This document shows, piece by piece, positions 18,718 through 28,139 of a DNA stretch of 64,000 bases. Source of the DNA: CAWAVN01 sp963844315. Its GTDB lineage: Bacteria > Planctomycetota > Planctomycetia > Planctomycetales > Planctomycetaceae. The notes under the pieces were generated by a model. That model made no database searches. It saw only the letters and a list, made by a program, of their open reading frames with translations, and was not told the origin of the DNA. Within the stretch, counting starts at the first letter, position 1. Every line of letters starts with the position of its first letter. The position numbers were made by a program, and so were the translations under genes. Location of the stretch: contig CAWJOC010000024.1 in NCBI GenBank assembly GCA_963844315.1, forward strand, positions 124,001 through 188,000. Direction: 5' to 3'.

Positions 18718-20064
18718 ATGTTTTCGGAACCCAGGCTGCCTTTGCCCCAGGAAGAGCGTCCGACTCGCCGCCGGTTTGTGATCTTCGCGCTGGCGGCGGG
18801 GGCGAGCTGGTTTCTGTATTTGCACCGCTACACCTGGAACTTCATCCGTCCGAAATTGATCGAAGAAACCGAATTGTCCAACGTGGAGTTGGACGGCATT
18901 TTCGTGCTGTTCAATATCGCCTATGCGACCTTCCAAATCCCCAGCGGCGTGGTGTGCGACTTGTTCGGCCCGCATTTGTTCCTGGGAATCATCATTGCGG
19001 TGTGGTCGCTTGTCTTGCCTTTCTTCGGCGTGACGACGCACCCCTTTGGGCTGGGGGCTTTCCGGCTGACCTTCGGCGCGGCTCAGGCGGGCTGTTATCC
19101 CGCGCTGTCCAAGGTGACAAAGAGTTGGTTTCCGTTAAGGTCCCGCACCACAGTGCAAGGTTTGATCGCCAGCTTCTTTGGACGCAGCGGCGGGGCGATG
19201 TCGTCCATCATCATGGGCACGCTGCTCATGGGCCTCTTGGGGCTGTCCTGGCGGGCCGCTTTGATTGTGATGGCGGCGTTTGGGCTGTGCTTTGCGTTCT
19301 TGTTTTGGATGTATTGCCGGAACTCTCCCGAAGAGGATCCCTGGACGAACCAAAGCGAACGGGATTTGATCCAGGAGGGCGAAACGCACAACCCCGAAGC
19401 TCCGCCCGTGTTGCCCTTTCGGCGGGCCGCGAAGAACCGCAGCCTCCGCGTGCTGATGTTCCAACAGTTCCTGGATGCCGGGGCGGATTACATCTATGTC
19501 GCCATGATGGGGAGCTATTTCGTCATGGCGCGGAACATCGAGGAAACGAAAGCCGGGCTGCTGGTCAGTCTGCCGTTATGGGGTGGAGCGATGGGCGGCG
19601 TGGTGGGCGGGATTCTGAACGACCGGCTCATCAATCGCACGGGGAACCATCGTTGGTCGCGGACGGCGGTGGGCTTCATTGGGAAATCTCTCGCGTGCTT
19701 GTGCATGTTCGCCGCGATCCAGCAGGACACCGCGATGGCCGCCGCCCTTTGGCTGTTTGTGGTCAAGTTCTTCACCGATTGGAGCCAGCCCACCGTTTGG
19801 GGAACCTGCACCGACATGGGCGGCCGCTATTCGGCGACTACGTTCAGCATCATCAACACATCAGGCAGCATCGGAGCCGTGGTGACGCCTTTGGTGGGCG
19901 GACTCCTTTTGGATCATTTCAGCCGCGTGGAGATCGTGGATGGCGCGGAGAAGCTCATCACCAACTATAACCCCCTGTTCGCGCTGGTGGCGGGCATGTA
20001 TCTCGTCAGCGCCTCCTGCTGGTTCTTCATCGACTGCACGCACTCGCTGGAACGGGATGAATGA
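18718..20064 (+). CDS. MFS transporter, anion:cation symporter-like
   Basis: A 448-residue protein with about 12 membrane helices in two groups of six, separated by a charged loop near residues 205-245. The layout and motifs (NIAYATFQIPSGVVCDLFGP, R-x-x-x-G-x-x-x-A-x-x-x-P as RLTFGAAQAGCYPALSK) resemble the ACS group that imports hexuronates, glucarate or similar organic anions. The substrate is unproven. A GGAGG-like site lies upstream. A 7-bp repeat tract begins at its stop codon. Confidence 0.82.
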   Translation: MFSEPRLPLPQEERPTRRRFVIFALAAGASWFLYLHRYTWNFIRPKLIEETELSNVELDGIFVLFNIAYATFQIPSGVVCDLFGPHLFLGIIIAVWSLVLPFFGVTTHPFGLGAFRLTFGAAQAGCYPALSKVTKSWFPLRSRTTVQGLIASFFGRSGGAMSSIIMGTLLMGLLGLSWRAALIVMAAFGLCFAFLFWMYCRNSPEEDPWTNQSERDLIQEGETHNPEAPPVLPFRRAAKNRSLRVLMFQQFLDAGADYIYVAMMGSYFVMARNIEETKAGLLVSLPLWGGAMGGVVGGILNDRLINRTGNHRWSRTAVGFIGKSLACLCMFAAIQQDTAMAAALWLFVVKFFTDWSQPTVWGTCTDMGGRYSATTFSIINTSGSIGAVVTPLVGGLLLDHFSRVEIVDGAEKLITNYNPLFALVAGMYLVSASCWFFIDCTHSLERDE

Positions 20065-20102
20065 GGCTATAGGCTGTAGGCTGTAGGCTATAGGCTGTAG
20101 GA
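20064..20102. repeat. GGCTGTA-type 7-bp repeat tract
   Basis: Five tandem 7-mers (GGCTATA or GGCTGTA) directly after the MFS stop. A tract of opposite orientation lies at 20169-20205, so the two flank the intergenic gap as an inverted pair. Confidence 0.85.
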
Positions 20103-20168
20103 AAATCAGCAGAAGGAAAAGGAGAGAAGTTTCAGTGACCAACGACAGCCATCGCGCCCGATCCGCCT

Positions 20169-20205
20169 GTCTTCCTACAGCCTACGGCCTACCGTCTACA
20201 GCCTC
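20169..20205. repeat. CCTACAGC-type 7-bp repeat tract
   Basis: It starts GTCTTCCTACAGCCTACGG and runs into the stop codon of the convergent minus-strand gene. It is the inverted partner of the tract at 20064. Confidence 0.82.
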
Positions 20206-22173
20206 ACTCCACGATCAATAGCGGGTTCACGTCGCCGTTTTTGTCGAAGCGGGCGATGAGGCTTTCGTGGCCGGTGTGATGGCCTAGGACCGTGCGGAGT
20301 TCCTTGTTGACCAACAGGCTCCTGTAGATCAAAAGTTGCTGGTTGCCCAAGCGCAGCCGATGCCCGGCGGCGACTATCGGGTTTCACTTTGGGGCCGTTT
20401 TCCGTGATGGTGAGGGTTTTCCAGTCGGCATCGCTATTCTGGCGGGCAGGGGTCCAATCGAAGACGACCGGGGCATAAAGCCCGCCTTTTCCCGTTTGCT
20501 TGAGTTCCAGGCAAAGCTCATCAGTGCTTTCGGAGCGATCCCAACGGCCCGATGTGCTTTGCACGATTTCCATCGGGAGCGCCAACGGAAAACTCCGCAG
20601 GGTGATGTTTCCCAAACTGATGATCCGCTCGCGGGACCAATCGTTCCTGTGGACTTTCGCCGCTTCCACCATCGGCCAGCGGGCGGTGTAATGGATCACC
20701 GCATCGCCCGCGCCGGAAACGCAATCGGCCATGACCAGGAAATGGTCCGTCCGCGACAAAAACACCTGCCGTTCGATCCTCAGGTTTTCATTGAGGGTGA
20801 ATTGCAGTTCCAGATAATCGCCGTCCGAATCCGTATGCCAGCACACGCAAGCCCATTCGTCCGGCAGCTTCACCGGCGAATTGTCCAAAGAGACTTCCAG
20901 TTCCCATTGCCCCTGAAACAGCGCCTGGCCAAAGGGGGAAAAATCGATCTTGGGCAAGCGCTGATGGTGCGTGATCGCGAACACGTCCGCATTCCGGCCT
21001 GCGTGATTTCTGAGGCAAGCGACTTTTCCCCAGTCCGATTGCTGCACCAGGGCGTCGGCATTGGTTTCCGCGGCCCGACGGCGGGAAGATTTCAATTTCG
21101 CGGAATGTTTCTTGGGCGTTCGGAAAGACAACTCCGGCTGCGATTTCGCGGCTTCCAGCAAAAACTTGAGCGGCCATTCTTTTTTGGAGCCGCCCACGAG
21201 CCGCGCCGCCGCGAGCAGCATCGGCAAGGTATAAGAAGTCTTCGTTTGATCGAACGCCAAATGCCCATCGCCCGCGAAACACCCGGCCAAACGATTGATG
21301 AGTTGCTGAAACCGCGCCTGGCCCGGTTCATCCCACCAAGGAACCTCGGCGGCATAGCCCCAATCGGCGGCGCGGACCAAAGGCAAGAGCCATTGATTCC
21401 GCGCGCTCCAACTCTTCCGCGCGGAGCGTGCCATCGGTGTCGGTGTGCAATTCCAAGAGCGCGGCAAACGTCTGCCGCCCGCGTTCGCGGAGAGATTCCG
21501 ATCCCTTTACGTGCGAGAACAACAATCCCAGCGTCCAAGGCACTTCGCCGGTCTGGGTCGCGTGATGCTCGATGGGCAAGGGCCAATCCATCGCGGCGAG
21601 CAGCAGGGACCGCCAAAGCGAAACGCCCAACTTCACCGGCAGCATGGGACCGACCATCCGCAAAAGCTCGGCCAGGATCAACAGCTCAAACGCGGAAGGC
21701 GTTTTGCTTTGAGGCGATTCCACCCAATCGGATAGAGCCGAAATCTGCTTGCGGGGGATTTTGATCTCCGCCAATGCGATTTGCCCATTGGCCTCTTCGC
21801 TCGAGGACTTCTGTTTCTTTCGCGCGCGATGGGCCAAGGCCGATTCGCGGGCGGTTTCCATCCGCTCGGCGAGATCCTTCCAAACATTGGCGAGCGGCGT
21901 TCGTTCCGGCATCGCCCAAAGAGACATCGCAATGGCAGTTCGGCGCTCGTGGACTTTCGGACGGTTGGCCCTTGGTCCCAGGCCGAAACTGTGTTTGGCG
22001 AGAGCGGCCCAGAACGCTTTGAGATCGCCATCTTTGGCGGCGTCGGTGAGGTCGGAGTCCGCATCGTCCGTCCAAGGGATCCGCCGCAAAAACTCCGCCT
22101 CGGAGGAGGCGTCTTTCAACGGGGCAGACAACGATTCCGCAAACGTCTGATCTGGCATGGGGGTGTTTGTCAT
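20204..22173 (-). CDS. Large secreted-lyase-like hypothetical protein (frameshifted)
   Basis: About 655 residues after reconstruction. The N-terminal 400 residues are helical with repeated Trp and Leu motifs; the C-terminal 250 are beta-rich (WELEVSLDNSPVKLPDEW, YLELQFTLNENLRIERQVFL, VIHYTARWPMV). This alpha-toroid plus beta-sandwich layout resembles heparinase II/III-type polysaccharide lyases, but I see no diagnostic motif and no signal peptide, so the call is tentative. The frame changes near 21405 and near 20365; after the second, the restored end reads NPLLIVE and stops at 20204. The start ATG is at 22173. Confidence 0.5.
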
Positions 22174-22344
22174 TGAATGAATTTTGTCTTGTCTCTTCCA
22201 AGCCGACGACTTGTCGTCGGAGCCTTTCCAAGTGTTGCGTGAATCGCTGAGGAATTCTAGAGCCAGCGTTGCGGACGGGTGGCCTGTCGGGTAGATAATG
22301 AGGGGAAACTCCCCCTTCTTTATGTTTTCTCGTGTCAAATCATC

Positions 22345-23247
22345 ATGGCTGCCTTTCGCTGGAAACGATTCTCTCCTTGGGTTGTGATCGCGTTGGCTTG
22401 TCTTTTCATCGGCCTGGGATTGATGTTGTATCGTTCTGGAATCATGGCACAAGACAAAGCCGACGAAGCCGACAAACCCGACCGGGCGATGCTCTTAAAA
22501 TCCTTCCGCGAAGAGTTCGTGCCCATCACGCCGGGGAAGGGCCAGTTCCCCAAATCCTTTGAAATGGGTTCCTCGGAAGGAGCGATTGACGAGCAACCCC
22601 GGCACAAAGTCGAGTTCGGTTATGAATTCGAGATGGCCAAGTACGAAGTGCCGCAGGATCTCTACGAAGCCGTGATGGGCAAAAACCCCAGCGTTTGGGG
22701 AGGCCCGAGAAATTCCGTGGAGATGGTGAGCCATCAAGATGCCCTGGCGTTTTGCGCCAAAGCCACTCTGCTTTTGCGGGCGGCCAAATTGATCGAAGCC
22801 AACGAAGTGATCCGCTTGCCCTCCGAAGCCGAGTGGGAATACTGCTGCCGAGCGGGAACCAAGTCCGCTTACAGTTTTGGCGAGAAAGCCCAAGCCGAGG
22901 GTGATGAAGGCCACATCGCCAGCCTGCTCGATCCCTACGGTTGGCACACCGGCAATGCCGCCGGGAACGATCCGCCCGTCGGTGCGCTCAAACCGAATGC
23001 GTGGGGGCTATATGACATGCATGGCTACTTGTGGGAATACGTCAGCGACAGTTGGCACAGGAATTACGAGAGCGTGCCCCAGGATGGCAAAAGTTGGGAA
23101 GCCGACCAGCGCGAACTCCCCAAGGTGATGCGCGGCGGATCGTGGCGGGATCCGTTCCCGCTGTTGCGCTCGGCAGTCCGCTGGCCGGTTCCCGATCACG
23201 CCAAAAGCGACGCCATCGGCTTTCGCTGTGTTTTGGGAAGGCTGTAG
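22345..23247 (+). CDS. SUMF1/FGE-sulfatase domain protein, non-catalytic
   Basis: A 300-residue protein with an N-terminal signal anchor (WVVIALACLFIGLGLMLY) and a formylglycine-generating-enzyme-type fold: EMGSSEG, MAKYEVPQDLYEAVMG, RLPSEAEWEYCCRAG, GLYDMHGYLWEYVSD, MRGGSW and a final GFRCVL. True FGE enzymes carry two cysteines just after RGGS; here the segment is RGGSWRDPFPLLRSA, without Cys, so it is unlikely to activate sulfatases. The role is probably binding or structural. The start ATG is at 22345. The stop codon TAG lies inside a 7-bp repeat tract. Confidence 0.82.
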   Translation: MAAFRWKRFSPWVVIALACLFIGLGLMLYRSGIMAQDKADEADKPDRAMLLKSFREEFVPITPGKGQFPKSFEMGSSEGAIDEQPRHKVEFGYEFEMAKYEVPQDLYEAVMGKNPSVWGGPRNSVEMVSHQDALAFCAKATLLLRAAKLIEANEVIRLPSEAEWEYCCRAGTKSAYSFGEKAQAEGDEGHIASLLDPYGWHTGNAAGNDPPVGALKPNAWGLYDMHGYLWEYVSDSWHRNYESVPQDGKSWEADQRELPKVMRGGSWRDPFPLLRSAVRWPVPDHAKSDAIGFRCVLGRL

Positions 23248-23264
23248 GCTATAGGCTGTAGGAA
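23239..23264. repeat. GGCTGTA-type 7-bp repeat tract
   Basis: AGGCTGTAGGCTATAGGCTG: the first TAG is the stop codon of the SUMF1-like gene. The opposite-orientation partner is at 23401-23434. Confidence 0.82.
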
Positions 23265-23400
23265 GACAATTGACTTTGAGTGGCTGATATGAGATTCCTG
23301 CTCACGATTTATCGGGGGCGAGAAATCTTGATTTATTCGGAGTAAAACAAAGAAGTTGGCGGGGAATTAGGAGAAGGAGTGGGTAGGAGGTAGGCTGGTT

Positions 23401-23434
23401 TTCCTACAGTCTACAGCCTATAGCCTACAGCCTC
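23401..23434. repeat. CCTACAGC-type 7-bp repeat tract
   Basis: It starts TTCCTACAGTCTACAGCC and is the inverted partner of 23239-23264. The 137 bp between them are AT-richer with no gene. The S1-domain gene starts 100 bp further on. Confidence 0.8.
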
Positions 23435-23534
23435 CCGGAACTGTGGCGTTTTCTGCGGAGATCCGCTAATCTGCGGGTGCGATGACTCGCAAGAACAGAT
23501 GCCTAGGACGTTAAGAGTTGAGGAATGGTTTGTG

Positions 23535-25256
23535 ATGACCTCGGACGACACCCTTCAAAAACAAGACGTGACGACGGAAACCCAAACACAGGAAACCGCG
23601 TCTTCCCCCGAACCGGAACAACCCCCGACGGCTTCCGACCAGTCGCAACCCGAGAGCACCCAGTCCTCGCCGGGCGGTGAGGCTCAAGAGCCAATGGCAA
23701 CGGGCGCGGAACCCGGTCCGCCATCCTCCGAGACTCCAAGCGGCACCGAGGAGGCTCCGCCCAGCGAATCCCGCCCGCGACCGCAACTCAATCCCACGGT
23801 GGATCCCAACCTGGCGAAACCCGTGCCCACGTTTGAATCGTCCGCTGCTCCTCCGGTGGAACAACAGCCGATGCCCACCGAGGAAAAGCCTCCCGTCCAA
23901 ACACCCTCGGCTCAGCGCGTCCACTCTGGCCCTCCGGCGGAAATTCCCAAGACCGCCGACTTGGATGCCGACCTCGAAGCCCAGATCTCTGCGGCCTTGG
24001 CGCAGGATCAAGCCGCGGGCAATCAGCCCGTTCCCGCTCCGGAACCCGTGGCCGAAGGCGAGCAGGAACCGGGCAAACCCCAGGAAGCCGCCCCGACCAC
24101 CGAGGAAGAACTCGAACCAGGCCACAAGCTGCGGGGCAAGGTGCAGTCCATCACCGGGGATGATGTGTTCTTCGATGTGGGCTTCCGTTCGCCCGCTTTG
24201 GTTTCGCTGCGTCAGTTCGATCCCGAAAAGCCGCCGCAAGTCGGCATGCAATATACGGTGATCGTGGATAAGGCCAACCCCGCCGAAGGCTTGATCCATG
24301 CCAACCTGCCCAGGGGCCGCCGGAAGATCCAAGGCAATTGGGACGCCGTCGCCGTCGGGCAGGTCGTCGATTGCATGGTCACCAAGACCAACAAAGGCGG
24401 CCTGGAAATCACCGTCAGCAACATCCGGGGCTTTCTGCCCGCGAGCCAAGTGGATATGCACTATGTTCCCGATTTGGAAAAGTACGTCGGGGAAAAGCTC
24501 ACCGTCATAATCACCGAGGCCAACAAAGCCAAACGGAACCTGATCGTCAGCCGCCGGGCTTTCCTTAAGGAAGAACGCGAATCGCAAGCCCAGGACATTT
24601 GGGGATCGCTGGCGGTCGGGCAGACGAAAAAAGGCACGGTCAAAACTTTGAAAGATTACGGGGCCTTCATCGACATCGGCGGCGTGGATGGCTTCCTGCA
24701 CATCGGCGAAATGAGCTGGAACCGCATCCGCCATCCTTCGGACATGCTCTCCGAAGGGCAGGAAGTCGAAGTGCAAATCCTGACCTTGGATGCCGACCGA
24801 AAACGGATTGGCCTCGGCATGCGGCAACTGTCCCAAAACCCCTGGGACACCGCCACCCAAAGATACGCCCAAGGCACCACCGTAAGCGGGAAAGTCACCC
24901 GCACCACGGATTTCGGAGCGTTCGTGGAACTGGAACCGGGCGTCGAAGGGCTGGTCCACATCAGCGAACTCGACCACCGCCGGGTCAATAAAGTCAACGA
25001 TGTCCTGAACGTCGGCGACCATCCGGAACTGCAAGTCCTGGATGTCGATTTGGGCAGAAAGCGGATCAGCCTGTCGCTCAAAGCCCTCAAGGACAGGCCG
25101 CCCGAACTCGACAAACGGCCCGAAAAGAAATCCGACGAGGACATGGCCCCAAGCGCCGGCGAAGGCTACACCCGAAAACACAAAGGCCCGCTCAAAGGCG
25201 GAACCGGCGGCTCGGCGGGCGGCGGCCTCTTCGGCAACCCCGGCGATTTCTCTTGA
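23535..25256 (+). CDS. Four-S1-domain RNA-binding protein (ribosomal protein S1-like)
   Basis: 573 residues from ATG 23535. The first 190 residues are a disordered Pro/Glu/Gln/Ser-rich extension. Four S1 OB folds follow, starting near GHKLRGKVQSI, GQVVDCMVTKT, GQTKKGTVKTLKDYGAFID and GTTVSGKVTRTTDFGAFVE. The last two carry the classic GAF(I/V), VDGFLHIGEMSW / VEGLVHISEL signatures. Bacterial S1 usually has six domains, so this is a shortened S1 paralogue or the lineage's S1 itself. It should bind mRNA at the ribosome. The C-terminus is Gly/Lys rich. Confidence 0.85.
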   Translation: MTSDDTLQKQDVTTETQTQETASSPEPEQPPTASDQSQPESTQSSPGGEAQEPMATGAEPGPPSSETPSGTEEAPPSESRPRPQLNPTVDPNLAKPVPTFESSAAPPVEQQPMPTEEKPPVQTPSAQRVHSGPPAEIPKTADLDADLEAQISAALAQDQAAGNQPVPAPEPVAEGEQEPGKPQEAAPTTEEELEPGHKLRGKVQSITGDDVFFDVGFRSPALVSLRQFDPEKPPQVGMQYTVIVDKANPAEGLIHANLPRGRRKIQGNWDAVAVGQVVDCMVTKTNKGGLEITVSNIRGFLPASQVDMHYVPDLEKYVGEKLTVIITEANKAKRNLIVSRRAFLKEERESQAQDIWGSLAVGQTKKGTVKTLKDYGAFIDIGGVDGFLHIGEMSWNRIRHPSDMLSEGQEVEVQILTLDADRKRIGLGMRQLSQNPWDTATQRYAQGTTVSGKVTRTTDFGAFVELEPGVEGLVHISELDHRRVNKVNDVLNVGDHPELQVLDVDLGRKRISLSLKALKDRPPELDKRPEKKSDEDMAPSAGEGYTRKHKGPLKGGTGGSAGGGLFGNPGDFS

Positions 25257-25268
25257 GGGGCGTGGACC

Positions 25269-25288
25269 GTAGGCTATAGGCTGTAGGA
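25269..25288. repeat. GGCTGTA-type 7-bp repeat tract
   Basis: GTAGGCTATAGGCTGTAGGA, 12 bp after the S1-domain gene stop, directly followed by the purine-rich repeat at 25295. Confidence 0.75.
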
Positions 25289-25294
25289 AAACCA

Positions 25295-25370
25295 GAGGAT
25301 GGAGGATTGAGGATAGTTAAGACCTATCTTCAATCCTCCATCTTCCATTCTCCATCCTCTCTCCCTTAGA
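25295..25370. repeat. Purine-rich AGGATGGA inverted repeat
   Basis: The left arm (GAGGATGGAGGATTGAGGAT) and right arm (ATCCTCCATCTTCCATTCTC) are built from 7-mer units and can pair. Related tracts occur at 48877-48947, 57098-57135 and 60915-61000. Confidence 0.75.
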
Positions 25371-25385
25371 TGGGATTGTCCTCTA

Positions 25386-26575
25386 TGACGAACTCCGCTT
25401 TGCCTTCTTCCGTGGCTCCTCCATCTCGGATTTTGATGGGACCGGGTCCGAGCGCCATTGCTCCCAGCGTTTTGGCCGCGATCGACGCCCCCGACGGTCG
25501 GGCATCTTGATCCGTATTTTTTGAAGATCATGGATGAGATGCAGACCATGCTCCGGCAGGTGTTCCGCACGGAAAACAAATTGACCCTCGCCGTCAGCGG
25601 CACGGGCAGCGCGGGCATGGAAACCTGCGTGGTCAATCTCATCGAGCGCGGCGACAAAATGCTGGTTTGCAAAAACGGCGTCTTCGGCGGACGCATGGCC
25701 GATGTCGCCGAGCGCGCCGGAGCCGAGGTGACTGTGATCGAACGGCCCTTCGGAGAAATTTTCACCGTGGAGGAAATCGAAGCGGCCATTCAAAAATCAA
25801 AGCCCAAAGTCGTGGGCATTGTGCATGCCGAGACTTCCACCGGAGCCTGGCAACCGCTCGAAGAGATCTCCCAGACGGTGCATACGCCGGGGCGCTGTTC
25901 TTGGTGGACACCGTGACTTCCCTGGGCGGCGTGCCGGTGGATGTCGATCAATGGGAACTCGATGCGGTCTATTCAGGCACGCAAAAATGTTTGAGCTGTC
26001 CGCCGGGCCTGGCTCCGGTGACGTTCAGCCCCCGCGCGGTGGAAGCCATCGACAAGCGGAAAACCAAAGTCGCCAGTTGGTATCTCGACATGACGATGGT
26101 CCGAAATTACTGGGGCGAAGACCGCGCCTACCACCACACCGCGCCCATCAACATGAACTACGGCCTGCACGAAGCCTTGCGGTTGGTCTTGGAAGAAGGA
26201 CTTTCCGAAAGGCACGCTCGGCATAGCGAGAATCATCGAGCATTGAAGGCCGGTTTGTCCGCCATTGGAATTGAATATGCGGTCTCTGACGAACATTGTC
26301 TGCCGATGCTTAACGCCGTCAAGATTCCCGCCGGCGTGGATGATGCTATGGTGCGGCAACAACTTCTTTACAGCTTTGGCATCGAAATCGGCGGCGGCTT
26401 AGGTCCCATGAAAGGCAAAACCTGGCGGATTGGCCTCATGGGCGAAGCCAGCACGCCCTCGAACGTGCTGTTGTTCCTGGCCGCCTTGGAGCGCTGCCTG
26501 ATGGCTCAAGGATACAAGTTCCCGCATGGCGAAGGACAAAGTATTGCCTCCGTCAATGCATTGTATGAAGACTAA
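25386..26575 (+). CDS. Alanine-glyoxylate-type aminotransferase (frameshifted)
   Basis: A class-V PLP aminotransferase of about 396 residues. Motifs: LMGPGPSAIAPSVL at the start, VSGTGSAGMET, HAETSTGAWQPL, VDTVTSLGGVPVDVD (PLP-binding Asp) and SGTQKCLSCPPGL with the Schiff-base Lys. Its closest relatives are alanine-glyoxylate or serine-pyruvate aminotransferases (cytoplasmic, glyoxylate/serine metabolism). The frame changes near 25490, where CCCCC should be CCCC (DAPTVGHLDP), and near 25890 in a GGGG run. The start is ATG 25386. Confidence 0.85.
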
Positions 26576-26613
26576 AGCCATCGAGAGGCGAAACCTTTTG
26601 GAAGGATTAAGTC

Positions 26614-27801
26614 ATGAGTTTCTATCGAAGTGCTTTCATGGCCGCCGTTGTTTTGATGCTCGCGCAATTCGCTGATGCGGCGGGGCCGGAGCCGGTGAAG
26701 CTTTGGCCGGATGGAGCGCCCGGCGCGGTGGGCACGGAACCGGCGGACGTTCCCGAACTGCGGGTCTATCTGCCGGAAGAAGGCAAAGCCACCGGCGCAG
26801 GGGATTGTGGTTTGTCCGGGTGGGGGCTACGGAGTGCTGGCCACCGACCATGAAGGCCATCAGGTCGCCAAGTGGCTCAATACCATCGGCGTCGCGGGGT
26901 TTGTCGTGAAGTACCGCTTGGGCCAAAGAATACAATCACCCGGCCCCGCTCCAAGACGCCCAGCGCGCGATCCGGCACGTCCGGGCGCATGCCCAGGAAT
27001 GGAACATTGACCCCGACCGTGTGGGCATCATGGGCTTTTCCGCAGGCGGGCATTTGGCGTCCACCGTGGCGACGCATTTCGACAAAGGCGACCCGGAAAG
27101 CCAAGACCCCATCGCGCGCCAAAGCTCGCGGCCGAATTTCGCCGTGCTGTGTTATCCGGTGATCAGTTTCACGGAACCGTTCGGTCATGCGGGGTCCAAG
27201 CGGAATCTCTTGGGAGCGGATCCCGATCCGAAACTTGTTGAAAACCTCTCCAACGAAAAACAAGTCACCCCGGAAACGCCGCCCACATTCTTGTTCCACA
27301 CCGGCGAGGACAAAGGCGTTCCCGTCGAGAACAGCATCGCATTTTATCAGGCTCTCAGGAAAGCCAAGGTCCCGGCGGAGATGCACATCTACCAGGATGG
27401 TCCGCACGGCGTGGGGCTCGCTCCGGGACAGCCGGGGCTTGAGACCTGGAAAGACCGCCTCGCCGATTGGCTCAAGAATTCGGACTTTTTGACCCCTTCG
27501 GTGAAGCGGGCAGCAGTGACGGGTGCGGCGATGGTGGATGGGCAGCCCATCGGCTTCGGCTCGATCACGTTTCATTCCGAAGCCGCCCCCAACTCGCGGC
27601 CCATCTCGGCCCGCATCAGCCAGGGCAAATATTCGCTCCCCAAGGAGCACGGCCCGGCGCATCGGTCCGAACAAGGTGATGGTGTATCACATGGGAACCG
27701 TGGAACCCCGGCCCTCGATTGAGGACGTGGGCGTTTACGAAGGCAAGGTCTTAGTCCGCGAAGGTCAGAACAACCTGGACTTTCTGTTTCACAGCAAGTG
27801 A
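26614..27801 (+). CDS. Secreted alpha/beta-hydrolase, acetyl-esterase type (frameshifted)
   Basis: Signal peptide (MSFYRSAFMAAVVLMLAQFADAA), then a BD-FAE/acetyl-xylan-esterase-type hydrolase: VVCPGGGYGVL (oxyanion loop), GIMGFSAGGHLAS (nucleophile Ser), FLFHTGEDKGVPVENS (acid) and DGPHGVGLA (His). A C-terminal beta domain of about 100 residues follows (VDGQPIGFGSITFHS), resembling planctomycete regulatory-like beta domains. Three frame changes, near 26805, 26925 and 27650, interrupt it. It probably deacetylates plant or algal polysaccharides in the periplasm. Confidence 0.78.
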
Positions 27802-27802
27802 T

Positions 27803-28055
27803 TTGACAAAGCGCAAGTTTTGAAGTTGCGCGGTTTGACCAAATTTGCCCCGAAGGGCCAAACAAAACAGCCCAGAGGCCGGAGGGAGAAACATCCGTCC
27901 CTCTCCCGCGACCGATCCTACCCCCTTCGAATCCTATAAGGGTAAAGCGACGTGGCGCTTCGCCACGAGTGCCGCCCTGGGCTGATAGGTCGCTGCCCCT
28001 TCGGGGCGGAAAACCCACAAAGCGCAACTTCAAAACGGGCGCTTCGAGGTAGTAA
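27803..28055. repeat. Long palindromic repeat, GAAGTTGCGC family
   Basis: The left end (GCGCAAGTTTTGAAGTTGCG) and right end (AAAGCGCAACTTCAAAACGG) are inverted. The interior contains smaller palindromes such as GCCCCTTCGGGGC and GTGGCGCTTCGCCAC. A longer relative lies at 36160-36465 with near-identical ends. No gene is seen between 27802 and 28139. Confidence 0.78.
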
Positions 28056-28082
28056 GAATTTCACCAAAAGGACCTCACTACG

Positions 28083-28121
28083 AAAAAATGCCAGCCCTCC
28101 GCGGATGGAAGGCTGGCATTT
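28083..28121 (-). terminator. Rho-independent terminator of the giant surface protein gene
   Basis: AAATGCCAGCC pairs with GGCTGGCATTT (11 bp, 14-nt loop). Read on the minus strand, the stem is followed by TTTTTT, 19 bp after the stop of the LExRxLL protein gene. Confidence 0.88.
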
Positions 28122-28139
28122 CATTCTTGCGAGAGGGCC

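Noticed and set aside
20064..20205. CRISPR array
   Set aside because: Units are 7 bp, degenerate and contiguous, without unique spacers or nearby cas genes.
20343..21764. A 473-codon plus-strand frame
   Set aside because: It is antisense to the lyase-like gene; no motif, and a His/Arg/Pro-rich product.
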